Of a stretch of DNA of 64,000 nt, positions 26,938-35,581 are shown piece after piece. This DNA is from Hoylesella nanceiensis DSM 19126 = JCM 15639. Its GTDB lineage: Bacteria > Bacteroidota > Bacteroidia > Bacteroidales > Bacteroidaceae. The notes beneath the pieces are model-generated. The model made no database searches. It was not told the DNA's origin and was given only the letters and a program-made list of their open reading frames with translations. A program made the position numbers and the translations under genes. Positions within the stretch are counted from its first letter, which is position 1, and every line of letters begins with the position of its first letter. The stretch lies in the NCBI RefSeq assembly GCF_000379965.1, contig NZ_KB904335.1:1-64000 (forward strand). The letters run 5' to 3'.

Positions 26938-27453
26938 TTATGGTTCTTTGCTTTGCAATTGCTCTTCTGCCCACTTATCTTTCCATAGTTTATAGGGGAA
27001 GTGTAGCAAGAAAGAGTTATAGAATCGCTTGTCGCCTGTAACCTCTTTTTCGATAAAATCGGGCTTAATAAAAGGCTCGTCAATGCTCGAAAGCTCTACT
27101 TCTGCCATGATTAAACCTTCGTTGTCGCCATAAAATTCGTCTACTTCAAAGGTATGCTCACCGCTTTTGATAAAGAATCGCTCTTTCTCTATCATTCCGC
27201 CTTTGCATAATTTGAATAGATTTTCTGCCTCTTCGTGGGTGATTTCTTTCTCAAATTCATAGCGAGAGAGTCCTCCATCGACCGAACGAGACTTGATGGT
27301 GAGGAACGATTTGTCGCCTTTTGTTCTAATTCTAACGGTTGCATCTTGGCAAGGAATATAGCCTTGCTTAATGGTTTGATGAGCAAAGGCAAGGCTTTTA
27401 AATGCTTTTGCCTTGCTCACAATAAACTTTCTTTCTATTTCTAAGCCACTCAT
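26938..27453 (-). CDS. CYTH domain protein (probable inorganic triphosphatase)
   Basis: The CYTH/triphosphate tunnel metalloenzyme fold is recognised from the N-terminal ExExK motif in MSGLEIERKFIV, from basic strands (TVRIRTKGDKSFLTIKS) and from the acidic EVDEFYGDNEGLIMAEVEL. Bacterial members hydrolyse tripolyphosphate or other triphosphates. The 171 residues are normal for a single CYTH domain without a CHAD domain. It begins directly at the stop of the small membrane gene upstream (TAA immediately before ATG), which suggests translational coupling. The exact substrate is not known. Confidence 0.85.
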   Translation of the reverse strand: MSGLEIERKFIVSKAKAFKSLAFAHQTIKQGYIPCQDATVRIRTKGDKSFLTIKSRSVDGGLSRYEFEKEITHEEAENLFKLCKGGMIEKERFFIKSGEHTFEVDEFYGDNEGLIMAEVELSSIDEPFIKPDFIEKEVTGDKRFYNSFLLHFPYKLWKDKWAEEQLQSKEP

Positions 27454-27591
27454 TTATACAAAAAAGAATGAAGCCATACTTAATAAACCAAGAATAATAA
27501 GGGCAATGAAAATGTACTTGATAACGTTCTTTGCCTCTTTTTCTTCGTGTTCTCTACGTTTCTTACGGTTAATCTTACTTTTTTCGCTCAT
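27454..27591 (-). CDS. Small single-pass membrane protein (45 residues)
   Basis: This short ORF begins MSEKSKINRKKRREHEEKEA and continues into one hydrophobic helix (YIFIALIILGLLSMASFFFV) at the C-terminus. The basic and acidic N-terminal helix should face the cytoplasm. Its TAA is followed at once by the ATG of the CYTH gene. I know no function. Coding status is supported by the sharp charge/hydrophobic pattern and the exact junction with its neighbour. Below a typical length cut-off, it is easily missed. Confidence 0.75.
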   Translation of the reverse strand: MSEKSKINRKKRREHEEKEAKNVIKYIFIALIILGLLSMASFFFV

Positions 27592-27693
27592 AGTTGTATA
27601 GAATTTAATTGTTAATGGTTTATTGATTGTTATTTAATTTGATATCTTTTGCTTGAAAAGGGCTTTGAAAGTATGGTGCGATGGCAAACTAAT

Positions 27694-28815
27694 TTATTGC
27701 TCATCGTTCACTGGAAACTCCATTAAGTAAGCCTTAATGAACTCGTCTATCTTACCATTCATCACGCCATCTACATCAGTTGTTTGATAATTGGTGCGGT
27801 GATCTTTCACTCTTCTGTCGTCAAATACATAACTTCTAATTTGACTTCCCCATTCAATCTTTTTCTTTCCTGCTTCTATTTTCGCTTGAGCTTCGAGTCG
27901 TTTCTTCATTGCTCGGTCGTAAAGTTGCGACTTTAGCAAGCGCATAGCATTGTTTCTGTTTTCTAACTGCTTTCTACTTTCAGTGTTTTCAATCAAGATT
28001 TCCTCTTCAACTCCAGTGTCGGGGTCGGTATATTGGTAGCGCAATCGTACTCCAGTTTCAACCTTATTGACGTTCTGTCCACCTGCTCCTCCACTTCGAA
28101 AGAGGTCCCAACTCACCTTAGAAGGGTCTACATACACCTCAATAGTATCGTCAACGAGGGGCGAAACGAATACACTTGCAAACGAAGTCATTCTTTTTCC
28201 TTGCGCATTGAATGGAGATACTCGCACAAGTCGATGCACTCCGTTCTCACTTTTCAAGTAACCGTAAGCAAATTCGCCTCCTTCTATCTCCATAGTAACG
28301 CTCTTTATGCCCGCTTCGTCGCCTTCTTGGAGGTTACTTATGGTGACTTTATGTCCGTGAGACTCTGCCCATCGCATGTAAAGTCGCATCAACATTGATG
28401 CCCAGTCTTGACTTTCGGTACCTCCAGCGCCTGAGTTGATCTTAAGAACACAATCCATTGGATCTTCTTTTTGGCGCAACATGTTCATCAACTCCAATGC
28501 TTCTACAGCTTGAAGAGCCTTTTTATAGGTTTCATCTACTTCGCTTTCAGAAACCATTTCGTCGTGAAAAAAGTCGAAAGAGAGCTGCAACTCGTCTGCC
28601 AAAAGGCGCACTTCTTTGTAGCCAACGAGCCACTTTTCGATGCCTTTTACCTTCTTCATTTGCTCTTGTGCACGCTCAACATCGTCCCAAAAGTCGGGTG
28701 CTTGCGTTCTAAGTTGCTCTTCTTCGAATTCAACTTTCTTCTCTTCTATATTTAAATAGGAGTAGAGTGCGTCTGCTCTTTCTTGTATATCTTTGAGTTG
28801 TTCTGCCGTAATCAT
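27694..28815 (-). CDS. prfB: Peptide chain release factor 2 (no programmed frameshift)
   Basis: RF2 recognises UGA and UAA and triggers peptide release. The GGQ motif (FRSGGAGGQNVNK) and the RF2 codon-reading SPF in RVSPFNAQGKR are both present. The 373 residues are one continuous frame. Where most bacteria have the in-frame UGA frameshift site after about codon 25 (the E. coli GYL-stop-DYD region), this gene reads YLNIEEKK straight through. Autoregulation by frameshifting is therefore absent, as reported for some Bacteroidota. It lies downstream of the AMP-binding synthetase on the same strand. Confidence 0.95.
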   Translation of the reverse strand: MITAEQLKDIQERADALYSYLNIEEKKVEFEEEQLRTQAPDFWDDVERAQEQMKKVKGIEKWLVGYKEVRLLADELQLSFDFFHDEMVSESEVDETYKKALQAVEALELMNMLRQKEDPMDCVLKINSGAGGTESQDWASMLMRLYMRWAESHGHKVTISNLQEGDEAGIKSVTMEIEGGEFAYGYLKSENGVHRLVRVSPFNAQGKRMTSFASVFVSPLVDDTIEVYVDPSKVSWDLFRSGGAGGQNVNKVETGVRLRYQYTDPDTGVEEEILIENTESRKQLENRNNAMRLLKSQLYDRAMKKRLEAQAKIEAGKKKIEWGSQIRSYVFDDRRVKDHRTNYQTTDVDGVMNGKIDEFIKAYLMEFPVNDEQ

Positions 28816-28881
28816 TCACTGAAAGTGTTTTAGTTGTTTATTAAGAAACAACGACCTATATCCTTTTTGAGGGGTTATTGA

Positions 28882-30690
28882 TTATTCGACGTACATCTTT
28901 TCGATGACATCTTTATAGTTTTCGTAGATAACTCTACGTTTTAATTTGAGCGTGTTAGTTAGCTCTCCAGCCTCAATACTAAAGTTTCTGGGTAGGAGAG
29001 TGATGCGTTTCACCTGTTCATAGCTTGCCAATTGCTGTTGAATGGTGCTAATTCTGTCCATCACCAGCTTGTTTATTTTCGAGTTACTGCAAAGCTCTTC
29101 TTTTGAATTGAACGGGATATTGTGCGACAAAGCATATTCTTCTAGCAACTGATAGTTAGGCACAACGAGTGCAGAAACAAACTTTCTTTCGTCGGCAATG
29201 ATTGTTACTTCGTCGATATATCTATCTACTAATAATAAAGTTTCAATTTGTTGAGGAGCGATGTACTTTCCATTTGAAGTCTTAAAGAGATCCTTTATTC
29301 TCTCAGTTAAGAAGAGCTCGCCATCTTTAATGTATCCAGAATCACCTGTATGGAAGAACCCATCGCTGTCGAAAGCAGCCTTGTTGATTTCGTCTCTCTT
29401 ATAATATCCCTTTGTAATGGTAGGACCTTTGAGTAGAACCTCATTGTTTTCGCCTATTTTTATCTCAAGACCTTCGATTGGAATACCCACAGATCCAAGA
29501 GTAAAAGGTTTGCCTCTATGGTCGCACGACACTGTTGCTAAGCTCTCAGTAAGTCCATATCCAGCCAACATATCAATGCCAATAGCATGTACAAAGGTCT
29601 CTATTTCGGGCGAAATGCGAGCTCCTGCGGTTGGAAAGATATTTGGTTCGGTGAAGCCTAGTTGCTTTCTAACCTTGCTAAGTATTGTTTTATTGAGTAA
29701 ATTGTATTCCAATCGCAATGCAAGAGGAGGTGTTTTGCCCTTACTTAGATAGTCTATATTGTGCTTTTTGCCCACAGATAGGGCGTGTTTGAATATCTTT
29801 TGCTGAATAGCACTTGCGCTTTCAATCTTCTCATTCACTCCACTATAAACCTTTTCCCAGAACCTTGGCACTGAAGACATGCAGGTTGGGTGAGTCTCTT
29901 TCAATGAGATCAAGATGTCTTTAGGATTGGTATTGATGATGATTTGTGCGCCCTTGCTTAGTGAAAGATATGCCCATGCACGCTCAAAGATATGTGTAAA
30001 GGGCAAGAAGCTCATCACTCGGTCGGTATCTGTAACGGGAACGCATTTCGTATTGGCTTCAAGTGCAGCCTCATATTGGCCGTATGTAAGCATAACACCT
30101 TTGCTATCGCCCGTCGTTCCGCTTGTATATAAGATATTACACAAGTCGTCATTGCTTGCAGTGCGATACAATTCCTCAACCTTTTCTTGATGTTGTAGCC
30201 CTTTACCAAGTTGAATAAAGTCCTTAAAATATAAGGTAGTGTTATCTTCTTTGGTAAGAGTTACACTCTCATCGAATACAATAATCTGTGTAAGAGAAGG
30301 GCAATGCGAAAGCACTCTGCGTGCTTTGTCGTATTGATCTTGCTCTCCAACGAACACCATTCGTATCTCTGCATCATTGATAATGAATTGAATTTGTTGT
30401 TCACTACTTGTTGCATAGAATGGAATAGTGATGGCTTTAACTCCATAAGCGCCAAAGTCTGTGTACAAATACGATAGGCAGTTCTGCGAAAACACAGCAA
30501 TCTTATCGTGTGGTTGTATTCCTAATTCGAGAAAAGCGTTGCTCACTTCTTTCACATGTTGTGAAAATTCGTTCCATGAAACGCTGTTCCACGAATCGCA
30601 ACCAAAATCTTTATACGTTAAAGCTGGCTTTTCTTTATATTGCGAAGCCATTGTATGTATAAGAACAGAGAGGTGACGTTGGTTTTGCAT
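28882..30690 (-). CDS. Long-chain fatty acyl-CoA synthetase-like AMP-binding protein
   Basis: An ANL-superfamily enzyme that adenylates a fatty acid and transfers it to CoA, probably at the inner membrane. Motifs in order: LYTSGTTGDSKGVMLT (P-loop-like), FPTAGARISPE, GYGLTESLA and HTGDSGYIKDGELFLTER with SNGKYIAPQQIE for the catalytic lysine region. The 602 residues match the FadD15/long-chain acyl-CoA ligase branch. A -7 box TATCTTTG on the reverse strand at 30719-30726 could drive it. Chain-length preference is not predictable. No beta-oxidation genes are nearby, so it may feed lipid synthesis. Confidence 0.9.
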   Translation of the reverse strand: MQNQRHLSVLIHTMASQYKEKPALTYKDFGCDSWNSVSWNEFSQHVKEVSNAFLELGIQPHDKIAVFSQNCLSYLYTDFGAYGVKAITIPFYATSSEQQIQFIINDAEIRMVFVGEQDQYDKARRVLSHCPSLTQIIVFDESVTLTKEDNTTLYFKDFIQLGKGLQHQEKVEELYRTASNDDLCNILYTSGTTGDSKGVMLTYGQYEAALEANTKCVPVTDTDRVMSFLPFTHIFERAWAYLSLSKGAQIIINTNPKDILISLKETHPTCMSSVPRFWEKVYSGVNEKIESASAIQQKIFKHALSVGKKHNIDYLSKGKTPPLALRLEYNLLNKTILSKVRKQLGFTEPNIFPTAGARISPEIETFVHAIGIDMLAGYGLTESLATVSCDHRGKPFTLGSVGIPIEGLEIKIGENNEVLLKGPTITKGYYKRDEINKAAFDSDGFFHTGDSGYIKDGELFLTERIKDLFKTSNGKYIAPQQIETLLLVDRYIDEVTIIADERKFVSALVVPNYQLLEEYALSHNIPFNSKEELCSNSKINKLVMDRISTIQQQLASYEQVKRITLLPRNFSIEAGELTNTLKLKRRVIYENYKDVIEKMYVE

Positions 30691-31162
30691 ATTGTGTCGA
30701 TTATTGATTTACTATTTGCAAAGATAATGTAAAAATATTGATTTGAAGACAGTTATTTTTGATTTTATTCTACCCAACGGCAGAGGTGCTACTATATAAT
30801 AAGGTGTAAATAGACGAGCAGAGAGCCTTTCTTTAAAAGAGAAAATACATTTTTTTAGAACCTAATAGCAGGTGTATATTATTTTGTTTAATATATTTTA
30901 CGAAAATAATGAGTCGAAAATTACTTTTTGAAGGTTTTTTATTAAATAACTAAGAAAATAATGCTTTTAAATTAATTTATATCAAATAAAAGCATTAACT
31001 TTGCATCGAAATCATAAAACCTGTGTGTTTTTATGCTATAACATCTTAAAAAATGAAAGCCCAGAGGGCGTAATAATTACCTTAGACTTCAACAATAACA
31101 CGCTAAAGAGCGTATTGTTAAACAGCTTGATTACATTAATTAATAACTTAAAACAATAGATT
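30691..31162. other. Divergent intergenic region with a structured leader
   Basis: It holds a reverse -7 box TATCTTTG at 30719-30726, a forward TAACTTTGC at 30996-31004, and, in the predicted leader of the downstream gene, a hairpin AACAATAACACGCT-AAAG-AGCGTATTGTT (31091-31119, one internal bulge). There is no repeat array. Otherwise I see only AT-rich DNA. Confidence 0.45.
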
Positions 31163-32251
31163 ATGATGAAAACATCTACTACTAAACGAATTGGTATGGC
31201 ACTTGTCATGCTATTTGTATGTGCTTTTGCATTTGCAGAAGATTTGCGTCTTGATTTTAAGAAGAATCCTATGGAATGGCCTAATGGTCGTGATAAGATG
31301 GCGCTTAACACCGAATACACTTATAAAGATATTGTCTTTACAGTGACAAAGTTCGATGGACGCTTTAAAACTTATATGGATAGAAATTATTTAACCATTA
31401 ATCCTTACAATGTTTTTAAATTAAAAGCAATTAATGGAAAGCGCATAAAGAAAGTTGCTTTTCAAATAAGAATGGACGAAGATTACACATTAGAGACTGA
31501 TGATAAACGCTTTGCAGTGAGAGAAAACTCTAAATATTTCTACCATGAGTGGGACGAAGCAAAGGAAGAAATTGTGTTTACTAATGCAAGTCGCTTAACA
31601 GAAGTGATCGTATCAGATATGTTTATCACCTTAGAAGGTGAAGAAACACCTGTAGCTCCAGAACCAGAGGTGCCAACAACAACTGCAACTTACGACTTTA
31701 GAAGCTTAAATCCAGCTTGGAATGTTGAGAGTGTAGAATACGATCCTTTCAATAAAACAAATGGAAAGATTGAAGATGACCATACACTTGTGCAAGATGG
31801 AGTAGTGCTTACACCATCAAATGTGGCTCGAAACGAATATATTCGTGTATTAGAACATATTCTAACAATACCTGCAACCAGTGGTTTCTCACTCGAAGCA
31901 CCAGCAGGAAAGACCATTGCTAAAGTAGAATTCCAATTCGGTAGCACAAGAAGTTATCTTAAAGCAAAAGGTTCTAACGACGAAATTGCAGTAGTTAGCA
32001 AGATGGGTACATACGAAGTGAATGCTCAAAAGGTATCTTTCGAAGCTATAGAACGCAAGTCTCAAATAGTTAAAATCAATGTTGTTTTGAAAGATGCTAC
32101 AACAACTGGCATCACAACAGTGCGTGAAACAAAACAAAACGACAATCGTGTTTACAACCTAAATGGTGTTGTTGTGGGCACAACAGAGCAATTAAACACT
32201 CTACCAAAGGGCGTTTATATTGTAAACGGAACTAAGATTTTAGTTCATTAA
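31163..32251 (+). CDS. Secreted protein with type IX secretion-like C-terminal sorting domain
   Basis: A probable outer-membrane-exported protein of unknown function. A signal peptide ends AFAFA-ED near residue 25. Two similar beta-rich domains follow, one opening LRLDFKKNPMEWP and the other TYDFRSLNPAWNVESVEY after a Pro-rich linker (about residues 160-175). The C-terminus NRVYNLNGVVVGTTEQLNTL followed by PKGVYIVNG resembles the Prevotella T9SS sorting signal. The T9SS genes gldKLMN lie 4 kb downstream. The cargo role is inferred from this tail; what it binds or does is unknown. A terminator follows. The first two codons are both Met, so the start may be 31163 or 31166. Confidence 0.75.
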   Translation: MMKTSTTKRIGMALVMLFVCAFAFAEDLRLDFKKNPMEWPNGRDKMALNTEYTYKDIVFTVTKFDGRFKTYMDRNYLTINPYNVFKLKAINGKRIKKVAFQIRMDEDYTLETDDKRFAVRENSKYFYHEWDEAKEEIVFTNASRLTEVIVSDMFITLEGEETPVAPEPEVPTTTATYDFRSLNPAWNVESVEYDPFNKTNGKIEDDHTLVQDGVVLTPSNVARNEYIRVLEHILTIPATSGFSLEAPAGKTIAKVEFQFGSTRSYLKAKGSNDEIAVVSKMGTYEVNAQKVSFEAIERKSQIVKINVVLKDATTTGITTVRETKQNDNRVYNLNGVVVGTTEQLNTLPKGVYIVNGTKILVH

Positions 32252-32294
32252 GATGTAAAAATTAATTGTATTAATGATAATGTTTTTAGATGGT

Positions 32295-32330
32295 AGCCTC
32301 GTTGTTCGTGATGAATGACGAGGCTTTTTT
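32295..32330 (+). terminator. Intrinsic terminator
   Basis: AGCCTCGT (32295-32302) pairs perfectly with ACGAGGCT (32318-32325) and is followed by TTTTT. Confidence 0.85.
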
Positions 32331-32401
32331 GTGCCATCTCCTTTCTTACTTCATCATCGTTCAAAAGCCTTTGCTGTTCAAAGGTGTAGGGTATGTTTCT
32401 T

Positions 32402-32482
32402 AAACTCATTGCTTTTGGCAGGTAATAGCATAGCTTTTGGGGTGCAATAACATTGCTATTATCTTGTAAAAGCACCGCTTTT
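32402..32482. repeat. 22-bp-period palindromic repeat array I (4 units)
   Basis: Units start at 32402, 32424, 32446 and 32468: AAACTCATTGCTTTT, AATAGCATAGCTTTT, AATAACATTGCTATT and AAAAGCACCGCTTTT. The 7-bp spacers are GGCAGGT, GGGGTGC and ATCTTGT. The left flank GGTGTAGGGTA (32383-32393) is shared with array C. It lies between the preceding terminator and the mutY promoter. Confidence 0.9.
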
Positions 32483-32647
32483 ATTGATGTTATCAAAATC
32501 TGTTTCATTAAAATAACCGAATGATTATTCCCTAAAATTCTACTTTTCCAAACGAAAAAGCAAGAATCAAAAAGTGCGTTTTACCACAATCGAAAGCCCG
32601 CTTTGCTCATCACTTCTAAAGAAAAAACATTATCTTTGCGGTTAAAT

Positions 32648-33709
32648 ATGAGTAAAGAACAACAGTTTGCACCCACACTTTTAGCGTGGTATGGCATCAA
32701 CGGGCGTGAACTTCCATGGCGCAAAACAACCAATCCCTATTTTATTTGGTTGAGTGAGATCATTCTTCAACAGACAAGAGTTGAACAAGGAATGAGCTAT
32801 TGGCATAAGTTTGTAGATCACTATGGCACCGTTGAACAGCTTGCTGCAGCCAGTGAAGATGCAGTTCTGTTGCTTTGGCAAGGATTAGGCTATTATTCTC
32901 GGGCACGAAACATGCGAGTTGCGGCTCAACAAGTAGTAGAAATGGGCGGTTTTCCCACCACTTCAAAAGAGTTACAGCAGCTAAAAGGTGTGGGCGTTTA
33001 CACCGCATCTGCCATTGCTTCGTTTGCTTTTAACGAGCAAGTTGCCGTTGTTGATGGTAATGTTTATAGGGTGTTGGCACGCTATTTTGGTATAGATGCA
33101 CCCATAGACGACCGAAAAGGAAAAGAACTTTTTGAGCAGTTGGCTCAGCGTTTGTTGCCTCATAAAGACAGTGCGCAATATAATCAGGCGATAATGGATT
33201 TCGGTGCGCTTCAATGTGTGCCTGCTTCTCCCAATTGTATGCAATGTCCTTTGGTGGAAACTTGCGATGCTTTTAGAAATAATAAGGTTGCAACCCTGCC
33301 TGTAAAGCAAAAGAAGGTGAAAAAGCAAAATGTGCTTTTAAATTATGTTTACTTGCAATACAAAGGAAAAACGGCCTTGATGCGTCGAGGAAAGGGTGAT
33401 ATTTGGAACGGATTGTGGCAACCTTTGTTGTTAGAAGACCTGCTTCTACAACCCATTGAACCATCAACCGAGTGCAAAACATTGCAAAAGCACTATCCAC
33501 AAGCCGTTCAGGTGGTGAAAGATCTCAAACATCTGCTTACCCATCGAACCATCTTTGCCAATATGTTTTTTATCCGATTAGAACAAGAAATTACCCTTCC
33601 CGAACCCTATCAGTGGGTGAAAGAAGATGAAATAGAGCAGTATGCACATTCTCGTTTAGTTGAGTTGTTGCTCGAAAAAGTGAGAGATTATTTGGGAGCG
33701 AACCACTAA
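32648..33709 (+). CDS. mutY: A/G-specific adenine DNA glycosylase
   Basis: MutY removes adenine mispaired with 8-oxoguanine. The HhH-GPD domain has LKGVGVYTASAIASFAF and the catalytic VVDGNVYRVLAR region. The [4Fe-4S] cluster ligands are C190, C197, C200 and C206 (C-x6-C-x2-C-x5-C). A C-terminal NUDIX-like domain for 8-oxoG recognition follows (LMRRGKGDIWNGLWQ). I choose ATG at 32648 (353 residues), not a TTG at 32603. A -7 box TATCTTTG (32631-32638) ends only 9 nt before this ATG, which suggests a very short leader if it is used. Confidence 0.93.
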   Translation: MSKEQQFAPTLLAWYGINGRELPWRKTTNPYFIWLSEIILQQTRVEQGMSYWHKFVDHYGTVEQLAAASEDAVLLLWQGLGYYSRARNMRVAAQQVVEMGGFPTTSKELQQLKGVGVYTASAIASFAFNEQVAVVDGNVYRVLARYFGIDAPIDDRKGKELFEQLAQRLLPHKDSAQYNQAIMDFGALQCVPASPNCMQCPLVETCDAFRNNKVATLPVKQKKVKKQNVLLNYVYLQYKGKTALMRRGKGDIWNGLWQPLLLEDLLLQPIEPSTECKTLQKHYPQAVQVVKDLKHLLTHRTIFANMFFIRLEQEITLPEPYQWVKEDEIEQYAHSRLVELLLEKVRDYLGANH

Positions 33710-33787
33710 AAAGAGGCTCATCTTATTGCTCTTTTAAAGCATCGAACCACTAAAAAGAAAGCAAAAGAAATAGAAGAACAGCATTAT

Positions 33788-34417
33788 ATGAAAAGAAAGA
33801 ATCCATTGTTTGCCAACATTCAATATTCGATAGGTTATGTTTATCGTTGGATAGTGCGTGCAACCAAGTGTCAAGGTTTCGGCATTCAGTCGCCTTGGGC
33901 ATTTCGTTTTGCTCGCAATGTCATCAACGAGCATGCTCCATATTATGCTTATAGCGAATTAAAAAAAGCTTTTCCTTATGCCACTAAGCTCGAGCATAAA
34001 TTAGGAAAACTCTATTTTCGTGTTGCCAACTTTATGCAACCCACTTGCTGGTGCATTGTGGGTGAGGCCGAAGAGTGGATAGAACCCTATGTAAAGGCAG
34101 GCAGTAAAACCACTCGAGTGATTGTAGCTAAAACAGAAAAAGAATTGTTTTGTAGCGAATTGGCTAACGAAGAGAGTGTTGTTTTGCTGGTGCAAGACTT
34201 TAATGTGGATAACACATTGCTTCAAAATGCAATCTCTCTGCTTTCAGAAAAGAGCGTTGTGGTGATGCCACACATCTATAAAAACAGCGTAAACAAAAGG
34301 CTTTGGCGTTTTATTGTGAACGATACTAAGGGGCAAGAGTGTTTCGATTTATACTATTGTGGACTGGCTTTCCTCGACCAAAAACGACATCCTCATTATT
34401 ATAAAATAAACTTTTAA
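33788..34417 (+). CDS. Methyltransferase-like protein without a SAM-binding motif
   Basis: About 209 residues that resemble a Bacteroidota family of class I SAM-dependent methyltransferase-like proteins. The N-terminus GFGIQSPWAFRFARNVI recalls that family's HGVHSPF-like opening, and the C-terminus CFDLYYCGLAFLDQ followed by HYYKINF matches its closing strand. Where the family has its E-x-G-x-G SAM loop, this protein reads PTCWCIVGEAEEW, which lacks the glycine pattern. It may be a degenerate, non-catalytic relative. It lies between mutY and porP on the same strand. The family link is from memory of conserved ends, so confidence is moderate. Confidence 0.6.
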   Translation: MKRKNPLFANIQYSIGYVYRWIVRATKCQGFGIQSPWAFRFARNVINEHAPYYAYSELKKAFPYATKLEHKLGKLYFRVANFMQPTCWCIVGEAEEWIEPYVKAGSKTTRVIVAKTEKELFCSELANEESVVLLVQDFNVDNTLLQNAISLLSEKSVVVMPHIYKNSVNKRLWRFIVNDTKGQECFDLYYCGLAFLDQKRHPHYYKINF

Positions 34418-34520
34418 ATAGGTGCAAAATAGCCCTTTGTATCTAAAGAATAATGAGTTAATAGTATAAATAATATAATAAAAAGTACAATAAAGTAGCA
34501 ATCAAAGCGTTATTAATAAC

Positions 34521-35462
34521 GTGTTGAGAAGATTAATCATAATGGTGGGAGCATTGTTTGCATGCGTTTTGGGTGTAAAAGCGCAATACGATGCTAATTT
34601 TAGTCATTATTTCGACATGCCCACATCATTCAATCCTGCCGCAGTAGGAAATCAATCTAAATTGAATGTCACTGCGGCTTATGCTCATAACTTTGCTGGT
34701 TTCGAGCATAATCCACGCACAATGTACCTTTCGGGCGACCTTCCTGTTCGCTTTCTGAATAGCTTTCACGGAGTGGGAGGCTATTTTATGAACGATCAAA
34801 TAGGTTTGTTTACCCATCAAAGCATCAACGCTCAATATGCACTTCAACGCAAATTGTTTGGCGGAGTGCTTGCTATCGGACTTCAAGTGGGTATGCTTAC
34901 CGAGCAATTTGATGGCACAAAGCTCGATCCAAACGAAGCAAACGACCCTGCATTGCCCACAACTAAGGAGTCTGGAAATGCGGTAGATATGGGCGTTGGC
35001 GTCTTCTTTAATAATAAAGACCAATGGTATGTAGGTGCATCGGCAAAACATCTCAATGCTCCAAAGGTGAAACTTGGAGAGCGAAACACACTTCCTGTAG
35101 ACCCAATGTATTATCTAACGGCAGGCTATCGAATTAAGTTCAGAAACCCATTCGTAACCCTTCAGCCCTCTATCTTGGCACGAACAGATTTAAGTGGCTA
35201 TCGTGTAGATGTTACAAGTCGTGTGGTTTACAACAACGAAAACCGCTTGTTATATGGCGGTGTGAGCTATAGTCCAACCAATTCGGTGACCTTCTTGATA
35301 GGAGGAAGCGTGAAAGGATTTGTGTTAGGCTATAGTTATGAGCTTTATACATCGGCTATTAGTGTTGGGAATGGTAGTCACGAACTCTTCATTGGCTATC
35401 AAACCGAAATCAACTTCGCTAAGAAAGGCAGAAATAAACATCAGTCTGTGCGCATCTTGTAA
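34521..35462 (+). CDS. PorP/SprF family type IX secretion outer-membrane protein
   Basis: A 313-residue outer-membrane beta-barrel of the PorP/SprF family, which works with the GldKLMN complex in type IX secretion. A signal peptide ends near AFACVLGVKAQ. The following YDANFSHYFDMPTSFNPAAVG is the family's hallmark start, and VGGYFMNDQIGLF repeats the conserved core. It directly precedes gldK with a 119-nt gap, the order known in T9SS loci. Typical T9SS roles include attaching PorE-like peptidoglycan anchors and specific cargo handling. The substrate specificity here is unknown. Confidence 0.92.
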   Translation: MLRRLIIMVGALFACVLGVKAQYDANFSHYFDMPTSFNPAAVGNQSKLNVTAAYAHNFAGFEHNPRTMYLSGDLPVRFLNSFHGVGGYFMNDQIGLFTHQSINAQYALQRKLFGGVLAIGLQVGMLTEQFDGTKLDPNEANDPALPTTKESGNAVDMGVGVFFNNKDQWYVGASAKHLNAPKVKLGERNTLPVDPMYYLTAGYRIKFRNPFVTLQPSILARTDLSGYRVDVTSRVVYNNENRLLYGGVSYSPTNSVTFLIGGSVKGFVLGYSYELYTSAISVGNGSHELFIGYQTEINFAKKGRNKHQSVRIL

Positions 35463-35581
35463 ATAGATATTCTTCCTTTATAAAACAGCCATTATCAGCT
35501 CATTGATGTGCCAAAAGCGCATCGAAGCAAAACAATAGACAAACAACAAAACGAACAATATAAAGAGATTAAATAATATAA

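Noticed and set aside
32248-32508. Reverse ORF of 86 codons overlapping array I
   Set aside because: It runs through a terminator and the repeat array, and its product shows no recognisable domain.
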